A stretch of DNA of 8,735 nt from positions 4,919-13,653 of the forward strand of contig DKND01000132.1 in the NCBI GenBank assembly GCA_002470605.1. The letters are read 5' to 3'. Made by a program: the position numbers and the translations under genes. The notes under the pieces were generated by a model. That model saw only the letters and a list, made by a program, of their open reading frames with translations. It made no database searches and was not told where the DNA came from. Positions 1-6,363 of the stretch are shown here, piece by piece (position 1 is the first letter of the stretch; each line of letters starts with the position of its first letter). Origin of the DNA: Opitutia bacterium UBA7397 (GTDB lineage: Bacteria; Verrucomicrobiota; Verrucomicrobiia; Opitutales; UBA953).

Positions 1-2721
1 AAGCAGCATTGGGCTTTCCAGCCTATTAAGAATCCCGCCCTGCCGGCGGTTAAGAATAAGGGCTGGGTGAAGAACCCCATCGACCAGTTCGTGCTCGCGA
101 AGCTCGAAGCGGAAGGTTTGCAGCCCAATCCGATCGCGGATTCCGAAGCCCTCTTGCGCCGTATTTTTTACGACTTAGTAGGTCTTCCGCCGACCTCCGA
201 GCAGGTGGAGATTTTCGTCAAGGCTTATGACGCCGCCAGGGCGCTGGATGTGGCTGCTACCACCCGGGGTGCCCCTGCGACCAACGCCGATACGGTTCTC
301 GCCAAGCAGGTGGACTTCTTGTTGGCCTCGCCCCATTACGGCGAACGCTGGGCCCGCCACTGGTTGGACACCGCCCGGTATTCTGACACCCGCGGACTGC
401 AGGTCGACCAAGGGGAAAGCCTCTTTACCGACTACCGCTACGCCTACGCCTGGACTTATCGGGATTACGTCATCGACGCTTTTAATTCGGATAAGCCTTA
501 CAGTGATTTCATCGTCGAACAACTCGCGGCCGATAAGATTCCCGGAATCAATCAAGAAGATCCACGGCTGGCTGCGCTCGGATTCATCACCGTCGGTAAG
601 CGCTTCGAAGAGCAAAATGATACGATTGATGAGCGCATCGACACGACCACGAAGGCCTTCCTCGGTCTCACGGTCGCCTGTTCGCGCTGCCACGACCATA
701 AGTTCGACCCGATTCCTGCCATAGACTATTATTCAATTCACGGAATTTTTGCCTCCACTAAGGAGCCGTTGCAGAAGCCCGTAATCGGGGCCACTCCGAA
801 GACCGCCGTCGCCCGCGCCGATTTCCAAAAGCGACTGAATCAATTGCAGGAAGAGCAGGTTGCCGGCTTCTTCAAATACATGAAGGAAGTACGGGCGCGT
901 TACGAAAAGGAAATGGCCGGACGCTTGATGATGGGTTCGGTCAAGCGTGGTTCGTCGGAGGCCGGCGCCTATGCCGACAAGTATAAGATCTTCCTGGTGA
1001 CCAATGACGACTTTGCCCCGATGCGTATCCAGAAGGATTCGCCCATCACTGGGCCCTTTGCGAAGGTCGCCGCCGTGCCGCTGGTCTACTTCGTGGAGCG
1101 TGCGCCTGCTGCGCTGGCCGAAGCCCTCGCCGACACCGAACACCCCGTCAATCCGATCCTCGCTGCCGCGTTGCGGAACTTGAAACCCAAGACGCTCGAT
1201 GATGTCGCCGCCGTCTATCAGAAGGTCTATAATGATAATAAGGCTGCGATTTATGCTTACCTAGATTTGATCGCCAAGCCCGGCCAGGATGGAAAATCCG
1301 CTTCCCCGGCTATCGCCCAGTTGGCGGGTTATCCTTGGGCTGTTCCCACGCACGACGAGATCTTCGACAACGAAGAGATGATCGCGCTCTTCAATAGCCG
1401 CAAGTTCTGCGCCGAATGGCAGAATCGGCCAATCTACGGCGGACAACAGAACACCGCACCCATCGATTATTTCCGCCATGCGAAGATTAATGAACTTCGC
1501 CTTTCGCACCCCGGCGTGCCTGGCGAAGCGATGGCAGTGCAGGATTCCGAAGACCCTAAGGATAGTTCGGTCTTCATCCGAGGCGATAAGCACAAGTTGG
1601 GCGCGGTAGCCCCTCGCCGCTTCCTTGAGGCGCTTTCTGGCGGCGCGGAGCGCAAGCCCTATGTGGACGGTTCCGGGCGCATGGAGTTCGCCCAGTCCAT
1701 CATCAGTAAGGACAACCCCATCGCCTCTCGTGTCGCCGTCAACCGGTTCTGGATGAAGCATTTCGGCGAAGGTTTTGTGACCACCGCCGACGATTTCGGC
1801 AACATGTCGCTACCTCCTTCCCATCCCGAGCTGCTTGATTATCTCGCGTCGGACTTCATGCAAAACGGTTGGAGTGTGAAGCGCCTGCATCGGTTGATTG
1901 TTTTGAGCGCCACCTATTGTCAGGATTCGAACCCCAACTCCAATCCCTTGGTGATGAAGAAGTCGGCCGTCGATCCTCTGAAGATTGATGCGCCTAATCG
2001 TCTGCTTTGGCATGGAAGCCTGCGGCGTTTGGATTTTGAGGCGATTCGTGATTCGATGATCCTGCTTACCGGAAAGCTGAATCCGACGGTCGGAGGGCAG
2101 CCTGCCAATATCACGGACGAGCCGTTCAGCTATCGTCGAAGCCTTTACGGCTACGTCGATCGCCATCGCCTCAGCGATACGCTCTCGCAATTCGATTACG
2201 CCGATCCGGACGCCGCCAACTCCCGCCGCAATTCGACCATCATTCCGCAGCAAGCGCTCTTCTTCATGAACAATGCTTTGGCCATCGAAGCCGCTCGTGC
2301 CGTTGCCGCGCGTAAGGATGTACTTAACGCTCCCTCGGAAGATCAACGTGTTGCTGCCATGTTCCGGGCGATTTTCCAACGCCGTCCCAGCTCGAACGAA
2401 GTCCGCATGGCTAATGAGTTTTTAGTAAAAGCGAAAGGGGCGCTTATCGCCGGGCAGCGCGCAAGCACGGCCAAGGGCGCTACCGCCGTAAAGACCGGCA
2501 AGACTGCCTCCACGACAGTAGCGGCTAAGGTCCCGGCCGTCGGCAAGGCGGTGGTCGCAGATACCCCGATGATGATGGCTACGACGAGCGATGCGGGCCG
2601 AGGGGGCGCCGAGGGGGTCCTGCAAAATGTCGGCGAGATGGTTTCCCGCAATCCGCTCACGCCACTCGAGCTACTGGCCCATTCCTTGCTCCTTTCTAAC
2701 GAATTCGTTTATATTAACTAA
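1..2721 (+). CDS. PSCyt1-PSCyt2(DUF1549)-PSD1(DUF1553) family protein, copy A (5' partial)
   Basis: Exported multidomain cytochrome-like protein of the PVC-bacterial DUF1549/DUF1553 family; its reaction is unknown. The reading frame is already open at base 1 and its first codons (KQHWAFQP) align with residue 146 of copy B, so about 145 residues (signal peptide and PSCyt1 domain) lie upstream of the window. A GTG at 67 is an internal codon, not a start. The visible 906 residues hold PSCyt2/DUF1549 from NPIDQFVLAKLEAEG (base 73), the SPHYGERWARHW motif, and a haem-type CSRCH at 679-693 followed by DHKFDPIP. A helical, charged central region comes next, then an IRGDK...APRRFLEALSG segment. PSD1/DUF1553 runs from GSGRMEFAQ (about base 1669) through HPELLDYL, YRRSLYGYVDRHR and PQQALFFMNN. 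A low-complexity Ala/Lys/Thr linker with PMMM precedes the terminal LLLSNEFVYIN. Odd points: Cys replaces the usual Arg in the SATYRQDS motif (codon 1918-1920, TGT), and LLWHG replaces LLWRG. The gene ends in TAA 18 bases before a terminator stem. Family assignment is firm; function is not. Confidence 0.95.
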   Translation, partial: KQHWAFQPIKNPALPAVKNKGWVKNPIDQFVLAKLEAEGLQPNPIADSEALLRRIFYDLVGLPPTSEQVEIFVKAYDAARALDVAATTRGAPATNADTVLAKQVDFLLASPHYGERWARHWLDTARYSDTRGLQVDQGESLFTDYRYAYAWTYRDYVIDAFNSDKPYSDFIVEQLAADKIPGINQEDPRLAALGFITVGKRFEEQNDTIDERIDTTTKAFLGLTVACSRCHDHKFDPIPAIDYYSIHGIFASTKEPLQKPVIGATPKTAVARADFQKRLNQLQEEQVAGFFKYMKEVRARYEKEMAGRLMMGSVKRGSSEAGAYADKYKIFLVTNDDFAPMRIQKDSPITGPFAKVAAVPLVYFVERAPAALAEALADTEHPVNPILAAALRNLKPKTLDDVAAVYQKVYNDNKAAIYAYLDLIAKPGQDGKSASPAIAQLAGYPWAVPTHDEIFDNEEMIALFNSRKFCAEWQNRPIYGGQQNTAPIDYFRHAKINELRLSHPGVPGEAMAVQDSEDPKDSSVFIRGDKHKLGAVAPRRFLEALSGGAERKPYVDGSGRMEFAQSIISKDNPIASRVAVNRFWMKHFGEGFVTTADDFGNMSLPPSHPELLDYLASDFMQNGWSVKRLHRLIVLSATYCQDSNPNSNPLVMKKSAVDPLKIDAPNRLLWHGSLRRLDFEAIRDSMILLTGKLNPTVGGQPANITDEPFSYRRSLYGYVDRHRLSDTLSQFDYADPDAANSRRNSTIIPQQALFFMNNALAIEAARAVAARKDVLNAPSEDQRVAAMFRAIFQRRPSSNEVRMANEFLVKAKGALIAGQRASTAKGATAVKTGKTASTTVAAKVPAVGKAVVADTPMMMATTSDAGRGGAEGVLQNVGEMVSRNPLTPLELLAHSLLLSNEFVYIN
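2437..2622 (+). other. low-complexity Ala/Lys/Thr linker with a Met triplet inside copy A
   Basis: This segment of copy A sits between the last conserved helix of PSD1 (FLVKAKG) and the conserved C-terminal cap (NVGEMVSRNPLTPLELL). It is rich in Ala, Lys, Thr and Val and carries one run of three Met codons after Pro at 2569-2577, followed by an Asp/Gly-rich stretch. It looks like a flexible insert. The copy B equivalent keeps the character but differs in sequence and has two Met triplets. Confidence 0.6.
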
Positions 2722-2738
2722 GGTTAAGCGGAATCATT

Positions 2739-2773
2739 GCGAGGCCAGCCGATCGGCTGGCCTCGCTTGTTTT
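2739..2773 (+). terminator. rho-independent terminator after copy A
   Basis: A perfect 12-bp GC-rich stem (2739-2750 pairing with 2755-2766) encloses a GATC loop and is followed directly by TTGTTTT. It starts 18 bases after the copy A stop codon. No T-run flanks the stem on the other strand, so it should act only on rightward transcription. It implies that copies A and B are not routinely co-transcribed. Confidence 0.9.
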
Positions 2774-2801
2774 GGGAGGGAATCGAGTTATCCTAGGGAA
2801 C

Positions 2802-2828
2802 TTGACCCGGCGTTTTGATGTCTAAAAA
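2802..2828 (+). promoter_or_regulatory. weak candidate promoter for copy B
   Basis: TTGACC at 2802 resembles a -35 box. TAAAAA at 2823 is a poor -10 candidate at a short 15-base spacing. The argument for it is positional: a terminator lies just upstream, so a promoter should lie between 2774 and 2996, and a similar TTG...TAAAAA pair occurs ahead of copy C. It would give a leader of about 165 bases. The sequence alone does not establish it. Confidence 0.2.
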
Positions 2829-2975
2829 CTAATCTAAACGCGGTGTTCGCTTCAAAAAACCATTCAACTTTGCGTAACCTGCCACTGGCTTCCTGGGCCC
2901 AATTCCCCCTTGATAACTCTCGAATCGTTGGGATGCTGGCCTAACCCCGCTACCCCATAGTCTCTGAAATCGCAG

Positions 2976-2996
2976 CTTTTACTCCCACTTTTTAAG
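2976..2996 (+). promoter_or_regulatory. pyrimidine-rich translation leader without Shine-Dalgarno, copy B
   Basis: The bases just before the copy B ATG contain no GGAG/GAGG-like ribosome binding site at usual spacing. Instead, 2976-2993 is pyrimidine except for two A residues. Start choice therefore rests on the signal peptide that begins at this ATG and not on an SD motif. A leader of this kind is compatible with SD-independent initiation. Confidence 0.4.
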
Positions 2997-5900
2997 ATGA
3001 AATCAAACCCTGTTTTATGCTTCCTGTCCTTGCTTGCCGCCCATGGCTTGCAGGCCGCCGACGTGGTCGCCGCCCCGGACGCTACCGGCATCGCCTTCTT
3101 TGAAAAGAACGTCCGTCCGATCTTATCCGAACATTGTTACGAATGTCACTCCAACGAGAAGTCCACGACCAAGGGCGGTCTGACCCTGGATTCGCGCGAT
3201 GGCATGCTTAAAGGCGGCGAAGAGGGCCCGGCGGTAGTGCCAGGGAATTTGGAAAAGTCCCTCATGATTCATGCGGTCCGCTATAATGACCCGGAGTTTG
3301 CGATGCCCCCGAAGAAAAAGGGCGGAAAGTTGTCGGACAGCAACATCGCGACCCTGGAACAGTGGGTGAAGATGGGTGCTCCGTCCCCAAGCGGAAATGG
3401 GACGAAGCTCACCGGATTGACGGAAAAGGCCAAACAGCATTGGGCCTTCAAGCCCTTGCAAAAGGTTTCCCTGCCCGAGGTTAAGCTTAAGCGTTGGGTC
3501 AAGAATCCGATTGATCAATTTGTATTGGCTAAACTTGAGGCTAACGGCCTTCAGCCGAATCCTGCGGCCGACCCCGAGGCCTTCTTGCGGCGAGCATTTT
3601 ATGATCTGGTCGGACTGCCTCCGACCTCGGAGCAGGCCGACGCTTTCGTCAAAGCCTATGATGCTGCCGTCTTGCAAGACAGCGTCTCGGCTCGTCGCGG
3701 TGCGGTCACGAATAATGTGGAAGCGGTGGTGGCCAAGCAAGTCGACGCCCTTTTGGCCTCGCCCCATTACGGCGAACGCTGGGCTCGACATTGGATGGAT
3801 ACGGCCCGCTACTCCGATACGAACGGCAAACTCGACGTGAAGGATAGCTTTGAGGAATATCGTTATGCTTACGCTTGGACTTACCGTGATTACGTCATCG
3901 ACGCCTATAATTCCGACAAGCCTTACACCGATTTCATCGTCGAGCAGCTTGCTGCCGATAAGATCCCTGGCATCAGCGGCGACGACCCGCGCCTCGCGGC
4001 GCTCGGTTTCATCACGGTCGGTAAGCGTTTTACGAATAACGATGATACAATCGACGAACGGATCGACACGACGACGAAGGCTTTCTTGGGTCTGACCGTG
4101 GCATGTGCCCGCTGTCACGATCATAAATTCGACCCGATTCCGGCGGCGGATTATTACTCGCTTCATGGTATCTTCGCTTCGGTGAAGGAGCCGCGCGAAT
4201 TGCCGGTCATCGGGGTCACCCAGAAGACTAAGACCGTGCGCGATGATTACCTCAAGCGACTCGATGAGTTGCAGGCGGAAAGCGCGGCCGGCTATTACAA
4301 GTATATCCGCGAAGTGCGCGCCCGTTATGAAAAGGAGATGGCTGGCCGGCTTGTTCTTGCGACCGTGAAGCGGGGCTCGCCTGAGTTCGGAGAGATTTCT
4401 GAGCGTTATAAGTTGGAATTACAGCCCGATTTCGAGGCGATGCGGATTCAACGTAATTCGCCCATCACCGGGCCCTACGCCCATCTCGTGGCCGTGCCTT
4501 TCGCCCAATTCGCGGCGCGGGCGCCCGCAGCGATCAAGGCTTCGCTCTCCGACGCTGAGCACCCCGTCAATCCCCTGCTTGAGGCGGCCCTGCGCAATTT
4601 AAAACCTAAGTCTATCGAAGAAGTCGCTGCCGTTTACCAGAAAGTTTTTGCGGACAACAAGGCGGCAATCATCGCCCATATCGATCGTTGCGCCAAGCTC
4701 GGCCATTCCAGCAAGGACTCTGATCCCGCTATCGCCCAGCTTGCGGGCTACCCATGGCCGGTGCCAGACGTGGAAGACATCTTAGACAACGAAGAGCTGC
4801 TGAATATGTTCAATAGCCGAAAGTTCTGCGCCGATTGGCAGAATCGCCCTATCTATGGAGGATTAAATAACAATCGTCCGAACGCTTACTTCCAGTTCAC
4901 GCAAATTAATGCGCTCCGCCTGACGCACCCTGGTGCTCCGGCTTCCGCGATGGTGGTCCAAGATATCGATGAGCCGAAGGACACCAATGTCTACATCCGC
5001 GGGGACAAGAACAAGAAAGGGCCAATCGCCCCTCGTCGCTTCTTGGAAATCCTTTCGGGTGACGAAGAGCGCCGGCCATTCGTGGATGGGAGCGGACGGA
5101 TGGAGCTGGCCCAGGCCATCATCAGCAAGACCAATCCGATTACCGCCCGCGTGGCCGTGAATCGGACTTGGTTGATGCACTTTGGCGAGGGGTTTGTTTC
5201 CACGCCAGATGACTTCGGTAATATGTCGGAGAAGCCATCCCATCCCGAGCTCCTCGATTACCTCGCCAATGATTTCGTGGAGAACGGCTGGACGCTCAAG
5301 CGCCTGCACCGCATGGTCGTGTTGAGCGCGACGTATCGACAGGACTCCAATCCTGGACTGAACCCGCTCGTGCTCAAGCCGGGCGCGGTCGACCCCCTTA
5401 AGGTCGATGCGGGCAATCGTCTTCTTTGGCGCGGCAATCTACGCCGACTGGATTTCGAAGCGATTCGCGATTCGATGATTGTCTTGACGGGCAGGCTGGA
5501 CCCTGCCGTGGGTGGGCATCCGGTGAATATCACCGACGAGCCTTACAGCTACCGTCGCAGTCTGTACGGTTACGTCGACCGCCATCGTTTGAACGAGATG
5601 CTTTCTCAGTTCGATTATTCTGATCCGGATGCGACGAACTCTCGACGGGGTAGCACCATCGTTCCACAACAGGCCTTATTCTTCATGAATAATCCCCTGG
5701 CGATCGAAGTCGCCCGGACCGTGGCCTCCCGGCCGGAAGTCTTGAAAGGCACTTCGGAAGATCAACGCATCACCGCGATGTTCCGGGCGCTTTTCCAACG
5801 CCGCCCGACCAATCAGGAAATAAAGATGGCCCACGACTTCTTGGAGCGTCAAAAATCTACTCCCGTAGGCGTTGTCGCTCCGGCCGTGGCGACCAAGGCG

Positions 5901-6158
5901 ACTAAAGGGAGTTCGCGCTATTCTAAGTCCGTTGCCCAAGCTAAGACCCCTGGTAAAGCCGTGGCAGCTGCGGCAAGCCCCATGATGATGGGAGAGGGTG
6001 GGGCAGATGCGCCCATGATGATGGCAGAAGTGGCTGGCGCTAACTTGCTCTCCGGCATCAAGAACGTAGGAGAGGTTATTTCACGTAAACCTCTCAGCCC
6101 CATGGAGTTATTAGTCCACTCGATGTTGCTCTCAAACGAGTTCGTCTACGTTAATTAA
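2997..6158 (+). CDS. PSCyt1-PSCyt2(DUF1549)-PSD1(DUF1553) family protein, copy B (complete)
   Basis: Complete 1053-residue exported protein, probably carrying two c-type haems in the periplasm or cell envelope; substrate and partners are unknown. A Sec signal peptide occupies residues 1-20 (one Lys, hydrophobic core, likely cut after GLQA) and has no usable lipobox. PSCyt1 spans about 32-125, with haem motif CYECH at 47-51 and Met103 in AMPPKKKG as likely distal ligand. The linker motif HWAFKPL follows at about 149. PSCyt2/DUF1549 runs from Asn170 (NPIDQFVLAKLEANG) to about 395, with SPHYGERWARHW and a second haem-type motif, CARCH, at 370-374, then DHKFDPIP. Residues about 400-690 are a helical central region with the DELQ...YEKEMAGR charged helix, a FCADWQ motif and IRGDKNKKGPIAPRRFL. 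PSD1/DUF1553 starts near 698 (GSGRMELAQ) and keeps SATYRQDS, LLWRG, YRRSLYGYVDRHR and PQQALFFMNN. Residues 954-1021 are a low-complexity linker with two PMMM motifs (Met996-998, 1007-1009), then the cap LLLSNEFVYVN. ATG 2997 is chosen because it opens the signal peptide. The gene has its own terminator downstream and looks monocistronic. Confidence 0.97.
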   Translation: MKSNPVLCFLSLLAAHGLQAADVVAAPDATGIAFFEKNVRPILSEHCYECHSNEKSTTKGGLTLDSRDGMLKGGEEGPAVVPGNLEKSLMIHAVRYNDPEFAMPPKKKGGKLSDSNIATLEQWVKMGAPSPSGNGTKLTGLTEKAKQHWAFKPLQKVSLPEVKLKRWVKNPIDQFVLAKLEANGLQPNPAADPEAFLRRAFYDLVGLPPTSEQADAFVKAYDAAVLQDSVSARRGAVTNNVEAVVAKQVDALLASPHYGERWARHWMDTARYSDTNGKLDVKDSFEEYRYAYAWTYRDYVIDAYNSDKPYTDFIVEQLAADKIPGISGDDPRLAALGFITVGKRFTNNDDTIDERIDTTTKAFLGLTVACARCHDHKFDPIPAADYYSLHGIFASVKEPRELPVIGVTQKTKTVRDDYLKRLDELQAESAAGYYKYIREVRARYEKEMAGRLVLATVKRGSPEFGEISERYKLELQPDFEAMRIQRNSPITGPYAHLVAVPFAQFAARAPAAIKASLSDAEHPVNPLLEAALRNLKPKSIEEVAAVYQKVFADNKAAIIAHIDRCAKLGHSSKDSDPAIAQLAGYPWPVPDVEDILDNEELLNMFNSRKFCADWQNRPIYGGLNNNRPNAYFQFTQINALRLTHPGAPASAMVVQDIDEPKDTNVYIRGDKNKKGPIAPRRFLEILSGDEERRPFVDGSGRMELAQAIISKTNPITARVAVNRTWLMHFGEGFVSTPDDFGNMSEKPSHPELLDYLANDFVENGWTLKRLHRMVVLSATYRQDSNPGLNPLVLKPGAVDPLKVDAGNRLLWRGNLRRLDFEAIRDSMIVLTGRLDPAVGGHPVNITDEPYSYRRSLYGYVDRHRLNEMLSQFDYSDPDATNSRRGSTIVPQQALFFMNNPLAIEVARTVASRPEVLKGTSEDQRITAMFRALFQRRPTNQEIKMAHDFLERQKSTPVGVVAPAVATKATKGSSRYSKSVAQAKTPGKAVAAAASPMMMGEGGADAPMMMAEVAGANLLSGIKNVGEVISRKPLSPMELLVHSMLLSNEFVYVN
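5856..6059 (+). other. low-complexity linker with two PMMM motifs inside copy B
   Basis: Residues 954-1021 of copy B are dominated by Ala, Lys, Gly, Ser, Thr and Val. Two Pro-Met-Met-Met motifs occur (Met codons 5982-5990 and 6015-6023), separated by a Gly/Asp-rich spacer. The flanking sequence (FLERQK before, NVGEVISRKPLSP after) matches copy A, so this is a variable insert in a conserved C-terminal frame. It is probably exposed and flexible. Metal binding by the Met clusters is possible but untested. Confidence 0.6.
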
Positions 6159-6177
6159 GGTAAATTAATAGGTTTTT

Positions 6178-6213
6178 AACAAGGCCGGCCATTTGGGCCG
6201 GCCTTGTTGTTTT
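6178..6213 (+). terminator. rho-independent terminator after copy B
   Basis: A perfect 13-bp stem (6178-6190 with 6196-6208) encloses the 5-base loop ATTTG and is followed by GTTTT. It starts 19 bases after the copy B stop. The core of each arm is GGCCGGCC, making it very stable. The stem and loop sequence differs from the terminator behind copy A, so the two hairpins are not simple copies, although both follow a similar TAAGGT after the last sense codons. Confidence 0.9.
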
Positions 6214-6248
6214 AGGGGGTTTACCTTAACTCCTTATTAATCTTTCGC

Positions 6249-6275
6249 TTGCACTCTCTGGGGCGGGGTAAAAAA
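6249..6275 (+). promoter_or_regulatory. weak candidate promoter for copy C
   Basis: TTGCAC at 6249 followed by TAAAAAA at 6269 parallels the TTGACC/TAAAAA pair ahead of copy B, with TTG to TAAAAA distances of 17 and 18 bases. The -10 match is poor. A downstream TTATAC at 6276 is a better -10 in sequence but lacks a well-spaced -35. A promoter is expected here because a strong terminator lies directly upstream, but which element is used cannot be decided from sequence. Confidence 0.2.
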
Positions 6276-6342
6276 TTATACCTAGTTAAACCCCTCAGTG
6301 GAGGTCTCGGATCTGTTATCGTCTGAGCCATAGTATTTTCGG

Positions 6343-6363
6343 CCCCCCTTTCTCTTTCCCCTC
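6343..6363 (+). promoter_or_regulatory. uninterrupted pyrimidine tract abutting the copy C start
   Basis: Twenty-one consecutive C/T residues run directly into the ATG at 6364. No Shine-Dalgarno sequence is possible in that stretch, so initiation would have to be SD-independent, for example aided by ribosomal protein S1 or a weakly structured leader. The ATG is supported by the signal peptide it opens and by an in-frame TAG upstream at 6331-6333. Confidence 0.5.

Noticed and set aside
67..69. GTG as a start for copy A
   Set aside because: The frame is open to base 1 and the upstream residues match the HWAFKP linker of copies B and C, so the true start is outside the window.
2739..2766. The perfect palindrome as a recombination or protein-binding site
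   Set aside because: Its place just after a stop codon and the following T-rich run make a transcription terminator the simplest reading.
2955..2961. CCATAGT shared about 40 bases ahead of copies B (2955) and C (6328) as a common regulatory box
   Set aside because: Only seven bases, no matching context around it, different distances to the start codons and no spaced -35 partner; chance is likely.
3018..3020. Cys8 of copy B as a lipoprotein attachment site
   Set aside because: It lies before the hydrophobic core of the signal peptide, not after it, so it does not form a lipobox.
2864..3091. A 75-codon reverse-strand frame crossing the A-B gap
   Set aside because: Overlaps the copy B start and signal peptide, has no promoter or ribosome site of its own that I can see, and resembles no known small protein.
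3123..4166. A 347-codon antisense open frame opposite copy B
   Set aside because: It lies wholly within the coding strand of a well-supported gene, its translation shows no recognisable domain, and it is Arg/Gly/Val/Ile-rich as expected from the complement of GC-rich codons. Similar antisense frames occur opposite copy A.
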